Below, piece after piece: positions 1 through 8,218 of a stretch of DNA of 64,000 nucleotides. Under the pieces are notes generated by a model. That model ran no database searches. It was not told the DNA's origin and saw only the letters and a list, made by a program, of their open reading frames with translations. Source of the DNA: Chryseobacterium sp. KACC 21268. Lineage in GTDB: Bacteria > Bacteroidota > Bacteroidia > Flavobacteriales > Weeksellaceae. The stretch spans positions 3,658,001-3,722,000 of the forward strand of contig CP117875.1 in NCBI GenBank assembly GCA_028736075.1. The letters run 5' to 3'. Position 1 is the stretch's first letter. Each line of letters opens with the position of its first letter. The translations under genes and the position numbers were made by a program.

Positions 1-1162
1 GGTAACGTCCAGTTACAGGATCTTTCTCGTAAGTATCGCCGGTTTTTACGGTTTTATAACTTCCATCTTCATTTTTCTGAATTCCGTTTGGATCCAAATA
101 AGCAGTGTAATTTTGACCGTACAAAGTTGGCCAATCGCCGTATTGTTCACGGTTGTAATAATCCAACATTCCCAAAGCATTATCGGGATCATTCAGGTTC
201 ATTGGTGGATTTGCAATCGCACGGATCGGAATGACCAACCAGCAAGAGAACCCAATCATCATATAAACGACTGACAATGCAATCGTTTGGTAGAGAGATT
301 TCCCTGTTTTTTTTGTATAAGTAATTAACAGATAACAAAGAACGATCAAAATCACAAAAGCAAAAACAGTCCCTGAATGGAAAGGCAATCCTAAACCGTT
401 CACAAAGAATACTTCAGATTTCCCAAACAAGGTCATAATGACTGGGAAAATGATTTTGAAAACAATGATTAATATTAATAAAGTCACAGCATTGGCGATC
501 AAAAATGACTTCCAAGTGAACTTGTAATTCCTTGTATAATAGATCAAGCAAACCGCTGGCAAAGCCAACATACACATCATATGAACACCGACAGAAAGAC
601 CGATGATAAAGAACAATAGGATGATCCAACGCTCATTATCTTTTTCGAGATATTCGTTTTCCCACTTCGTGATAAGCCAGACAATTAATGCGATAAACAT
701 ACTTGCCATTGCATAAACTTCGCCTTCTACGGCTGAAAACCAAAATGAATCCGAAAATGTAAAACACAAAGCACCAACGGCTCCGGCAAACAATGTTGCA
801 ATCTCTTCTGCAATTGTGATGTTTTCGAATTCTCTGTTTAATAATCTTCTTACAAGATGTGTGATCGTCCAAAACAAAAATAAAATGGTGAATGCACTGC
901 ACAACGCAGACATCGCATTGATGACCAAAGAATAATTTTGCCCGTCACCGAAAGCAAACAAGGCTGCCACGGCGCCCACCAATTGAAACAAAGCTGCTCC
1001 AGGTGCGTGGGTTACCTCCAATTTTACGGCTGAAGAGATATATTCTCCACAATCCCAAAAACTGAAATTAGGTTCGATGGTTGATAAGTAGGTAATGAAT
1101 GCAATTGCGAAAACGACCCATCCGAGAATGGTGTTCCATTGTTTAAAAGCCCAGTTCTTCAT
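1..1162 (-). CDS. DUF2723 family integral membrane protein (5' part, runs off window)
   Basis: The reading frame opens at ATG 1162 and stays open to base 1, so about 387 residues of the N-terminal part are present and the C-terminus lies outside. The protein begins MKNWAFKQWNTILGW and continues into hydrophobic helices; residues around 30-55 carry the EPNFSFWDCGEY and THAPGA segments typical of the Bacteroidota DUF2723 family, which is related to protein O-mannosyltransferase-like GT-C glycosyltransferases. Several membrane segments follow. The family is inferred to use a lipid-linked sugar in the inner membrane, but the substrate is not visible here. The gene is divergent from the cysteate synthase-like gene, with 217 bases between. 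Confidence 0.85.
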   Translation of the reverse strand, partial: MKNWAFKQWNTILGWVVFAIAFITYLSTIEPNFSFWDCGEYISSAVKLEVTHAPGAALFQLVGAVAALFAFGDGQNYSLVINAMSALCSAFTILFLFWTITHLVRRLLNREFENITIAEEIATLFAGAVGALCFTFSDSFWFSAVEGEVYAMASMFIALIVWLITKWENEYLEKDNERWIILLFFIIGLSVGVHMMCMLALPAVCLIYYTRNYKFTWKSFLIANAVTLLILIIVFKIIFPVIMTLFGKSEVFFVNGLGLPFHSGTVFAFVILIVLCYLLITYTKKTGKSLYQTIALSVVYMMIGFSCWLVIPIRAIANPPMNLNDPDNALGMLDYYNREQYGDWPTLYGQNYTAYLDPNGIQKNEDGSYKTVKTGDTYEKDPVTGRY

Positions 1163-1339
1163 ATTGTAACAAGAAATATCGGCGAAATTAACATTTTTGA
1201 ATTAGTTATCGATGCTTTTAACAAAAATTAAACTTTAGAATTTAATATAAAATAAGGATTTTTCACGGATTAAATTACAATATATCAGACTTATACCATA
1301 TTAGTATGTGAAAACTAAAAAACATTGCAATTTTTTTTT

Positions 1340-1347
1340 TATTTTTG
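1340..1347 (+). promoter_or_regulatory. Flavobacterial -7 element before the cysteate synthase-like gene
   Basis: TATTTTTG matches the TAnnTTTG -7 consensus and lies 33 bases before ATG 1380. A TTG occurs at 1325-1327, but the 12-base spacer is too short for a standard -33, so only the -7 element is supported. Confidence 0.5.
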
Positions 1348-1379
1348 CAGACAGTTTTTGAGAGAAAAAATGATATAAA

Positions 1380-2417
1380 ATGACGAATGTATACGATAAT
1401 ATTCTTGGTTTGATTGGCAACACCCCGTTGGTCAAATTGAATCACGTTACCAAGGACATTCCTGCGACAGTATACGCTAAGTTGGAGTCTTATAATCCAG
1501 GCCATTCTACAAAAGACAGAATTGCCCTTCACATCATAGAAAATGCAGAAAAGAAAGGTTTGATCAAACCCGACTCTGTCATAGTTGAAACCACGTCCGG
1601 CAACACCGGATTTTCTATAGCGATGGTTTGTATCGTAAAAGGTTACAAATGCATCCTTGCCGTAAGTGATAAAACAAAAGCGGAAAAAATCGCCTATCTT
1701 AAAGCTTTGGGAGCAACCGTTTATGTTTGCCCAGCTTCTGTTCCGGCAGATGACCCAAGGTCTTACTATGAAGTTGCAAAAAGAATTGCAAGAGAAACGC
1801 CTAACTCGGTTTACATCAATCAATATTTCAACGAATTGAATATTGATGCGCACTACCAGACAACCGGACCTGAACTTTGGAATCAAACCGATGGAAAAAT
1901 CACCCACGTTTTTGCTTGTACAGGTACTGGAGGAACACTTTCTGGAACTGCAAAATATTTGAAAGAACAAAATCCTGATATCAAAGTAATCGGCGTAGAT
2001 GCAGACGGATCGATCCTGAAAACTTACCACGAAACAGGAAAGATCAATAAAACAGAGATTCACCCTTATCAAATCGAAGGTCTTGGAAAAAACTTGATCC
2101 CAGGCGCACTTCTTTTCGATAAAATTGATGAATACATCAGAGTGAATGACGAAATGTCCGCTTACAGAACCCGCGAAATAGCTTTGAAGGAAGCAATAAT
2201 GGGCGGTTACACAACCGGCGCAGTCACTCAAGCTTTGATCCAATACGCCAATTCCCACGAATTTAAAAGTGATGACTTGGTTGTCTTAATATTCCCAGAT
2301 CACGGTTCACGCTACATCACCAAAGTTTACAGCGACAAATGGATGGAAGAGCAAGGTTTTATCAATAATTGTTTCCACAATTACGATGAGATCTTCAAAA
2401 CAGAAATTATCAAATAA
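1380..2417 (+). CDS. PLP-dependent cysteine/cysteate synthase family protein
   Basis: This 345-residue protein belongs to the fold-type II PLP cysteine synthase/cystathionine beta-synthase family. The Schiff-base lysine is K45 in STKDR, the substrate loop TSGNTG is at residues 72-77, and the glycine-rich phosphate loop GTGGTLSG is at 182-189. Family enzymes perform beta-replacement on serine derivatives, giving cysteine from sulfide or cysteate from sulfite. Seventy-five bases downstream on the same strand is an alpha-oxoamine synthase resembling flavobacterial cysteate acyltransferase, so cysteate supply for sulfonolipids is the favoured role (inference). Ordinary cysteine synthesis remains possible, because motifs alone do not separate sulfide from sulfite users. 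Confidence 0.82.
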   Translation: MTNVYDNILGLIGNTPLVKLNHVTKDIPATVYAKLESYNPGHSTKDRIALHIIENAEKKGLIKPDSVIVETTSGNTGFSIAMVCIVKGYKCILAVSDKTKAEKIAYLKALGATVYVCPASVPADDPRSYYEVAKRIARETPNSVYINQYFNELNIDAHYQTTGPELWNQTDGKITHVFACTGTGGTLSGTAKYLKEQNPDIKVIGVDADGSILKTYHETGKINKTEIHPYQIEGLGKNLIPGALLFDKIDEYIRVNDEMSAYRTREIALKEAIMGGYTTGAVTQALIQYANSHEFKSDDLVVLIFPDHGSRYITKVYSDKWMEEQGFINNCFHNYDEIFKTEIIK

Positions 2418-2492
2418 CAATTCAAAATATTAATAAACCTTTTGGAAAGACAAAAGGTTTTTTCAGTAAATCAAAAAATATCAGTTAGAAAA

Positions 2493-3764
2493 ATGGACAT
2501 TTTTGAAAGAATAAAACAGAATCCAGGTCCTTTGGGACAATTTGCAGACTATGCAGAAGGCTATTATATTTTCCCACGATTGGAAGGTCCAATTGGGCCG
2601 AGAATGAAGTTCCAAGGGAAAGACGTGATCTTCTGGAGTGCCAATGATTATTTAGGACTTTGCAACCATCCAGAAGTTCTTGAAGCCGATGCGAAAGCCG
2701 CTGCAGAGTATGGGATGTTTTATCCAATGGGCGCTAGAGCAATGTCTGGCGAGACCGATCAGCATTTGCAGTTGGAAAGAGAATTGGCAGAATTTGTTCA
2801 GAAAGAATCCGCATATCTTTTGAATTTTGGTTACCAGGGAATGGTGTCTTGTATCGATGCTTTGGTCTCCAGAAATGACGTGATCGTTTATGACGTAGAT
2901 TCTCACGCCTGTATCGTGGATGGTGTAAGATTGCACTCTGGAAAACGTTTCACTTACAGACACAACGATATCGCTAGTCTTGAAAAAAACCTTCAAAGAG
3001 CTCAAAAAGTGACCGAAGAAACTGGAGGCGGAATTCTTGTAATTACCGAAGGAGTTTTCGGAATGAGAGGACAGCAAGGGAAATTGAAAGAAATCATTGC
3101 ACTTAAAGAAAAATATGGTTTCAGAATTTTGGTGGATGATGCGCACGGATTTGGGACACTTGGCGCAACTGGCGCTGGTGCTGGAGAAGAGCAAGGTTGC
3201 CAAGACGAGATCGATGTTTATTTCTCTACTTTCGCAAAATCTATGGCTGGTTTCGGAGCGTTCCTTGCAGGAAACAAAGAGATCATCCGTTATCTGAAAT
3301 TCAACCTTAGATCTCAGATCTTTGCAAAATCTTTGACAATGCCAATGGTAATCGGAGGTTTGAAGAGATTGGAACTTCTGAGATCAAGACCAGAGATCAA
3401 AGCTAAACTTTGGGAAAATGTCGAAAAACTTCAAGGTGGACTTAAGAAGATCGGATACAATCTTGGAGATACCAACACTTGTGTAACGCCAGTTTTCATC
3501 CAGGGAAATCCTGTTGAAGCAATGCTTTTGGCGAGAGATCTTAGAGAAAATTACGGCATTTTCACATCAGTTGTTTCTTATCCTGTGATTCCAAAAGGAA
3601 TGATCTTGCTAAGATTGATTCCAACAGCTTCTCACACAGATGCAGAAATCAACGAAACGCTCGAAGCTTTCGAATCAATTTATAAAAAACTGGAAACGGG
3701 CTATTATAAAGAGTTGGAAGCGCAACAGATCAAAGAGCAGAATTTGCAGTTTAAAGAAATTTAA
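2493..3764 (+). CDS. Alpha-oxoamine synthase, probable cysteate acyltransferase (sulfonolipid/capnine synthesis)
   Basis: The protein has 423 residues from ATG 2493; a TTG at 2442 would add 17 poorly supported residues. It is a fold-type I PLP enzyme of the KBL/serine palmitoyltransferase group: His138 in DSHAC stacks on PLP, DDAHG is at 215-219, and the Schiff-base lysine is K249 in STFAKS. The N-terminus, with GPLGQFADYAEGYYIFPRL and WSANDYLGL, resembles the Flavobacterium cysteate-fatty acyltransferase that condenses an acyl thioester with cysteate to make 3-ketocapnine. Location directly after a cysteate synthase-like gene supports this. 2-Amino-3-ketobutyrate CoA ligase or serine palmitoyltransferase are the alternatives. 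A strong terminator follows. Confidence 0.8.
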   Translation: MDIFERIKQNPGPLGQFADYAEGYYIFPRLEGPIGPRMKFQGKDVIFWSANDYLGLCNHPEVLEADAKAAAEYGMFYPMGARAMSGETDQHLQLERELAEFVQKESAYLLNFGYQGMVSCIDALVSRNDVIVYDVDSHACIVDGVRLHSGKRFTYRHNDIASLEKNLQRAQKVTEETGGGILVITEGVFGMRGQQGKLKEIIALKEKYGFRILVDDAHGFGTLGATGAGAGEEQGCQDEIDVYFSTFAKSMAGFGAFLAGNKEIIRYLKFNLRSQIFAKSLTMPMVIGGLKRLELLRSRPEIKAKLWENVEKLQGGLKKIGYNLGDTNTCVTPVFIQGNPVEAMLLARDLRENYGIFTSVVSYPVIPKGMILLRLIPTASHTDAEINETLEAFESIYKKLETGYYKELEAQQIKEQNLQFKEI

Positions 3765-3787
3765 ATTTCGATTTTAAATAAATATAC

Positions 3788-3820
3788 AAACGCCTAAACA
3801 ATTAAGTTTAGGCGTTTTTT
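3788..3820 (+). terminator. Rho-independent terminator, probably bidirectional
   Basis: CGCCTAAAC at 3791-3799 pairs perfectly with GTTTAGGCG at 3806-3814 around a 6-base loop, followed by six T. The A-tract on the left serves the convergent dioxygenase gene. Confidence 0.88.
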
Positions 3821-4535
3821 AGTTCAATCTTTCCGACCAATTGATTTCCTCAGGCAATTCCATACTAGAAAACTCGATGTGGATGACTCTGCGTTTTTGA
3901 TTGTTGGTGGTTCTGTTTGAGCCGTGAAGAATCAATGGTTTCATTATCATAATTCCGCCTTTGTTGACGGAGCAAATCTCTTCGGTTTCCACATTCCAGT
4001 CGATAGTTTCCGGCCGGTAGATTTCTTTGCTGTGGGAATTTGGAACAACTTTCAACGCGCCATTATTCTCATTAGTGTCATCCAGATGGATTCTAATCGT
4101 GAAAATATTTTTCAAATAATCAATTGGAGGCTGAACAGCAAATTGATTTTGCTTCGTCGTCCAAGGTCCAAAACCATTTAATTCTAATTTCTTATCAACC
4201 GAAATCGTCAAATCCTGATGATAGGAAACATACCAATTGGATTTTTCAGGTTTATCAAAATAGATACTTTTCACCACGAAATAATCAGTCCCAAAAATTT
4301 CATTAATGATTTTCCTAATGTTATCATTAAAGATAAATCGATGACTTTCAGGAACTTCATTCAAGAATTGTCTAATCGCAAAAAGGTCTTCCGATTTCCT
4401 GAAAGTTTCCTTTGACATATCTATGGAATCAATGACATTAATGATTTGATTGATTTCTTGTTCAGAAAAAACGTCGTTTATGATTGTGAATCCTTTTTGG
4501 AAGATTTCAGTTTTATATTGTTGTAGCTGTTTCAT
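3819..4535 (-). CDS. Phytanoyl-CoA dioxygenase (PhyH) family protein
   Basis: This 238-residue protein has the features of a non-haem Fe(II)/2-oxoglutarate dioxygenase. The iron-binding triad is visible as H106 and D108 in YHQDLT and H204 in LHGSNR, and the arginines at 215-216 fit the 2-oxoglutarate carboxylate site. It has no signal peptide, so it is cytoplasmic. PhyH-type enzymes hydroxylate lipids, small metabolites or amino acids; nothing in the sequence or the neighbours fixes the substrate. It is transcribed alone, converging on the sulfonolipid pair and sharing its terminator region. Confidence 0.83.
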   Translation of the reverse strand: MKQLQQYKTEIFQKGFTIINDVFSEQEINQIINVIDSIDMSKETFRKSEDLFAIRQFLNEVPESHRFIFNDNIRKIINEIFGTDYFVVKSIYFDKPEKSNWYVSYHQDLTISVDKKLELNGFGPWTTKQNQFAVQPPIDYLKNIFTIRIHLDDTNENNGALKVVPNSHSKEIYRPETIDWNVETEEICSVNKGGIMIMKPLILHGSNRTTNNQKRRVIHIEFSSMELPEEINWSERLN

Positions 4536-4574
4536 TGAATAGTAGAAATTAAATCAAGTTCGATGTTAAAATTA

Positions 4575-5459
4575 TTATGAAGAAAAGTAGTTTTTAAGGA
4601 TTTCGCGTGCCTCCATTTTGTAATTTTCGTATTCGTCTAAAAATTCAGCTATCTTATTTTCATAATTAGGATTACCTAAATTTAATTTTCGTTTTCCTTT
4701 CCCTATAAATTCGGTGGATTCGTCATTTATTTGATATAGTGGCGTCCATAAAGTATTTCCAAAATTTAAACATTTAACTTTTGGAAATGCGGTTTCTAGA
4801 AAAGCATATTCTTTAGTGTCAAATGTTGCCATTCCAATTTTTATTTGTTTTAAGTTATACAAATTCAAAGCTGGTAAAAATGCAGGATAATCACTTTTAT
4901 TCATTATAAAACCCAAAGCAAGGACTTCTAAATTTGGTAATCCTTCTAGGAAAGAAAAATTTTCAATTGGTTGATTCCAATCTAAAGTTCCATCAATTTT
5001 TAGATATTTTAAATTATTTATTCCCTTCAAACCATCAAAATTCGATACTTTTCTTAAGTTTTCAAAATGCAGGGACTTCAATTTTGTAAGTTTTCGTAGT
5101 GGAGATAAATCTGAAAAACCTGAAACATATTCCAAAACTAACTCTTCTAGATTTGTAAGATTTGAAATAAATTCAATATCCGTGATTCTCAAAAAAGAAA
5201 TTCTTAATCGCTTAATATTAGTAAGATTATTCAGAGATTCAACTTGCTCTTTATTTGGTTCATCTAAAGTTATTTCTTCAATATTAGGAAAATCAAAAAC
5301 TTGCTTCCAATTTCTATCATTCTTATTTAATGTCGCAATTTTCACATTTGAATTATCATCAATAATTGTATCTAAAGAATAAGAATATCTTTCAACATTT
5401 GGAACAATTGTCCAATAATCATTTTCTTTATCTAAAAAATCTGCAAAATGATGTCTCAT
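4575..5459 (-). CDS. Leucine-rich repeat protein, cytoplasmic
   Basis: This 294-residue protein has no signal peptide. Residues about 55-215 hold at least six leucine-rich repeats of the 22-23 residue type, with lines such as LTNLEELVLEYVSG and LTKLKSLHFENL. A charged helical C-terminus follows. Such proteins usually mediate binding; no enzymatic domain is visible. The codon composition is more AT-rich than the flanking serine hydrolase gene, which could mean acquisition, although this was judged by eye only. Function unknown. Confidence 0.75.
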   Translation of the reverse strand: MRHHFADFLDKENDYWTIVPNVERYSYSLDTIIDDNSNVKIATLNKNDRNWKQVFDFPNIEEITLDEPNKEQVESLNNLTNIKRLRISFLRITDIEFISNLTNLEELVLEYVSGFSDLSPLRKLTKLKSLHFENLRKVSNFDGLKGINNLKYLKIDGTLDWNQPIENFSFLEGLPNLEVLALGFIMNKSDYPAFLPALNLYNLKQIKIGMATFDTKEYAFLETAFPKVKCLNFGNTLWTPLYQINDESTEFIGKGKRKLNLGNPNYENKIAEFLDEYENYKMEAREILKNYFSS

Positions 5460-5498
5460 TCTTTAATTTATTAAAAAATAACTTTCATTGAATAAACT

Positions 5499-7034
5499 TT
5501 AATTAACCTTCTTCAAATCCAAATCCTCAAAATCAAAACTAAAATCCGTGACATCAGAGATTGGTTTCATTTTCGCAGAAACCGCTTTTCCATTTTCATC
5601 AAAATTTAAAATGAAAAAAGAATCGGCATCATAGCTTCTATCATCCCACTTCGCCACAAAAGAATTGGCAGAATATGGAATCAAATCGCCTTTCAATCTT
5701 GGAGAAGATTTAGAAATAATTCTGTAGCCTTTTCCAACTTTGGAAACCTCAACAATCCCAAACCATTCGTCTTTGTACCAACCGATGAATTGGTCGTCCT
5801 TCAACTCAGATTTGAATTTCGAAGCTTTGTCGTAAATCTCTTTCTTCTGCTTTGCAAAACGCTCGTCATTTTTCTTGCTTCTCTCGCCATAAAGCTTCAG
5901 CCAATCACGGTTTTCAACTTTCAAATAAGCATCTTTCACAGAGTTGGTGATTGTTGAAAAAGCAGCGCCAGATTGTTGATTGGTCAAAACCACAATTCCC
6001 AGTTTCATATCCGGAATCAAGGTAAAATGTGTTACCATTCCAATCAAACCACCGCTGTGCTGAACTTGCAAATGACCTTTCACATCGCTCAGAAACCAAC
6101 CCAATCCATAACCATAAAACTTCGTCTCGTAAGGCGAAGTCGCTCCAACTTTGTCAGCAATCTGAAGGCACCAAAGTTCGTGCACATTTTTCTCAGAAAC
6201 CAAGCGTTTTCCATCTTTAGTCACAAAACCATTCAGAAGGAAATCTGCCCAGGTCGTCATATCTTTGATGTTGCTCATAATTCCGCCTGCCGCGTTCGCA
6301 GTTTCGTTCCAATCGTGTGGAACCGCAATCGCTTTTCCATCTACTGGCGCGTGTGCATCGATGATATTTTGGGAATTTTTTGCTCGGTTGTAAGAGCCGA
6401 AACTCGCTGTCATTCCGACAGGTTTCAGAATTTTTTGCTCGATGAAATCTGCCCATTGCAAACCAGAAACCCTGTGAATCACTTCGCCTGCAACGATGAA
6501 CATAATATTGTTGTAATCCAAAGTCGTTCTGAACGGATTTTCAGGTTTCAAATATCGAACATTATGGACGATGTCATTCACGGTCAAACTTCCGCCTTCC
6601 GGGAAAAACATCAGATCGCCTTGGCCTAAACCTAATCCAGCTCTGTGCGTCACCAGATCTTTGATGGTCACATTTTGAGAAACGTAAGGATCCGCCATTT
6701 GAAACTCCGGAATATATTTGCTGACTTTGTCGTCCCAGTTGATCTTGCCTTCATCTGCCAGAATCGCCAAAGCGGTGCAAGTGAAACCTTTGCTGTTAGA
6801 AGCAATTCCGACCAACGTATTCTCATCCATTGGGTGATTATTTTTAAGCGAACGAACACCGAAACCTTTGGCATAAATCACTTTTCCATCTTTCACAATC
6901 CCAACCGACATTCCTGGAACGTCAAATGTTTTAAGCGAGTTTTGAATCAGTTCGTCGAGTTTTTTCTCCTCGATCTGAGCATTGAACAAGACGAAAGAGA
7001 AAAGGAAAAAGGAAGAAAATAGTGATTTGTACAT
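5499..7034 (-). CDS. Secreted serine hydrolase, class C beta-lactamase/esterase-like, DUF3471-type C-terminus
   Basis: The 511-residue protein begins with a signal peptide (MYKSLFSSFFLFSFVLFNAQ). The nucleophile motif SxxK is S79-N-S-K82, the second catalytic motif is Y174-N-N, and an HSGG triad replaces KTG in the last third. This pattern is typical of serine beta-lactamase-like hydrolases and D-aminopeptidases or esterases rather than true AmpC. About 100 C-terminal residues form a separate beta-rich module like DUF3471. It probably acts in the periplasm on esters or peptides. A TATCTTCG, close to the -7 consensus, lies on the minus strand at 7052-7059. Confidence 0.86.
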   Translation of the reverse strand: MYKSLFSSFFLFSFVLFNAQIEEKKLDELIQNSLKTFDVPGMSVGIVKDGKVIYAKGFGVRSLKNNHPMDENTLVGIASNSKGFTCTALAILADEGKINWDDKVSKYIPEFQMADPYVSQNVTIKDLVTHRAGLGLGQGDLMFFPEGGSLTVNDIVHNVRYLKPENPFRTTLDYNNIMFIVAGEVIHRVSGLQWADFIEQKILKPVGMTASFGSYNRAKNSQNIIDAHAPVDGKAIAVPHDWNETANAAGGIMSNIKDMTTWADFLLNGFVTKDGKRLVSEKNVHELWCLQIADKVGATSPYETKFYGYGLGWFLSDVKGHLQVQHSGGLIGMVTHFTLIPDMKLGIVVLTNQQSGAAFSTITNSVKDAYLKVENRDWLKLYGERSKKNDERFAKQKKEIYDKASKFKSELKDDQFIGWYKDEWFGIVEVSKVGKGYRIISKSSPRLKGDLIPYSANSFVAKWDDRSYDADSFFILNFDENGKAVSAKMKPISDVTDFSFDFEDLDLKKVN

Positions 7035-7102
7035 TTTAAAAAAGCTTTGGACGAAGATAAGGATTTTAGGAAAATGGAACTTAAATCCATCAATTTTGTT
7101 TG

Positions 7103-7110
7103 TATTTTTG
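7103..7110 (+). promoter_or_regulatory. -7 promoter element before the MazG-like gene
   Basis: TATTTTTG matches TAnnTTTG and ends 19 bases before ATG 7129, a spacing close to that at several other starts in the window. Confidence 0.5.
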
Positions 7111-7128
7111 TTTTAAATAAATACAAAA

Positions 7129-7449
7129 ATGACAAATGATAATTTTAATGAAATCATAGAACGGTCAATCAAAATCCGTAAATCATACCACGATTTGGAA
7201 CTCAAACAAAACGGTAAAGTCTGGACAATAGAACAGGATGCTTTGGGATTTTTGTCCGATGCAGGATTGGTTGGAAGAAACACAATGTCTCACGAGAAAA
7301 CTTGGTCCAAAGCTAATTCTGATGAAGAATTGGAACATAAACTTGCTGAATCAATTTGGTGGATCATCAACCTTTCCGACAGAATGGACATCGATATCAA
7401 AGTAGCAATGGATAAATTCCTTACTAAAACTGAAAACCTATTCAAATAA
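7129..7449 (+). CDS. Small MazG-like helical protein
   Basis: This 106-residue all-alpha protein has a LAESIWWIINLSDRMDID segment near residues 73-90, which resembles the ExxD helix of MazG/all-alpha NTP pyrophosphatases. The other acidic helix is weaker, so catalysis is uncertain. It has no signal peptide or membrane segment. It sits 31 bases before the Tag DNA glycosylase gene on the same strand and may be cotranscribed, which would suit a nucleotide-pool or DNA-maintenance role (inference). Confidence 0.68.
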   Translation: MTNDNFNEIIERSIKIRKSYHDLELKQNGKVWTIEQDALGFLSDAGLVGRNTMSHEKTWSKANSDEELEHKLAESIWWIINLSDRMDIDIKVAMDKFLTKTENLFK

Positions 7450-7480
7450 ATCTAATTACTAAAACCTAATATCCAACAGA

Positions 7481-8032
7481 ATGTCATATTGCGCCGCCAT
7501 AGAAACAATGCAACCGGAAGAAAGAAAAGCATTGCACCAAAATTACCACGATAACCACTACGGTTTTCCCATCCATAATGATGATGAGCTTTTCGGAAGA
7601 TTGATAATGGAAATTAACCAAGCTGGATTGAGCTGGGAAACGATTTTGAAAAAAGAAGATTCTTTCCGAAAAGCTTACAGCAATTTCAGTATCGAAAAAA
7701 TTGCGGCTTACACGGAAAAAGACCGCGAAAGATTGTTGTCCGACCCTGGAATCATCCGAAATAAATTAAAAGTAAACGCTGCGATTGAAAATGCTAAAAC
7801 CATTTTGGACCTGAAAAAGGAATTTGGTTCTTTCGAAAAATGGCTGGAACATCACCATCCGAAAACCAAGGAAGAATGGGTAAAATTGTTCAAGAAAACT
7901 TTCAAGTTCACAGGTGGAGAAATCGTTGGAGAATTCCTGATGAGTATTGGCTTTCTGAAAGGTGCACATTCTGAAAGTTGTAAAATCAATGAAAAGATTT
8001 TTGCTGTGAATCCGAAGTGGAAAGAAATTTAA
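7481..8032 (+). CDS. tag: DNA-3-methyladenine glycosylase I
   Basis: This 183-residue protein matches the Tag family in length and motifs. It excises 3-methyladenine from alkylated DNA, starting base excision repair in the cytoplasm. Cys4 in MSYC and the C-terminal H163 and C167 in GAHSESC correspond to Tag's structural zinc site; the N-terminal YHDNHYG and DELFGRLIMEINQAGLSW segments form the helical substrate pocket. It lies downstream of the MazG-like gene with a 31-base gap. Confidence 0.9.
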   Translation: MSYCAAIETMQPEERKALHQNYHDNHYGFPIHNDDELFGRLIMEINQAGLSWETILKKEDSFRKAYSNFSIEKIAAYTEKDRERLLSDPGIIRNKLKVNAAIENAKTILDLKKEFGSFEKWLEHHHPKTKEEWVKLFKKTFKFTGGEIVGEFLMSIGFLKGAHSESCKINEKIFAVNPKWKEI

Positions 8033-8049
8033 TTGAAATAATCTTTCTC

Positions 8050-8115
8050 GCAGATTAAGCAAACTGAGCAGATTTACATTATCCTTAATTTTTCATCTGC
8101 AAAATCTATAAAAAT
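8050..8115. repeat. Period-9 degenerate repeat pair forming an imperfect hairpin
   Basis: Nine-base units beginning GCAGATTAA (8050-8058) and GCAAACTGA (8059-8067) are followed after a short gap by complementary units starting ATCTGCAAA (8095-8103). A TTTGTGTCTTTGTGG stretch follows and overlaps the next promoter. The same period-9 class recurs at 58041-58116. Confidence 0.6.
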
Positions 8116-8166
8116 CTGCAAGAATTAATTTCCGCCATTTGTGACCATCGCGAATTCTTTTGTGTC

Positions 8167-8198
8167 TTTGTGGTTAAAAAAAAATAGCCTTAAATTTG
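8167..8198 (+). promoter_or_regulatory. Promoter of the OPRT/OMP decarboxylase gene
   Basis: TTTG at 8167-8170 and TAAATTTG at 8191-8198 are separated by 20 bases, close to the Bacteroidota -33/-7 arrangement. The last G is exactly 21 bases before ATG 8219. Confidence 0.7.
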
Positions 8199-8218
8199 TA
8201 GAAATCTAAGAAAAGTAA

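Noticed and set aside
1275-2258. 327-residue minus-strand ORF
   Set aside because: It lies antisense to the cysteate synthase-like gene, has cysteine- and aromatic-rich composition typical of a shadow frame, and has no recognisable motif.
2442-2492. TTG start for the cysteate acyltransferase-like gene
   Set aside because: The added 17 residues are not family-like, whereas ATG 2493 starts the recognised MDIFERI N-terminus.
5973-6629. 218-residue plus-strand ORF
   Set aside because: Antisense to the secreted serine hydrolase; histidine- and arginine-rich shadow without motifs.
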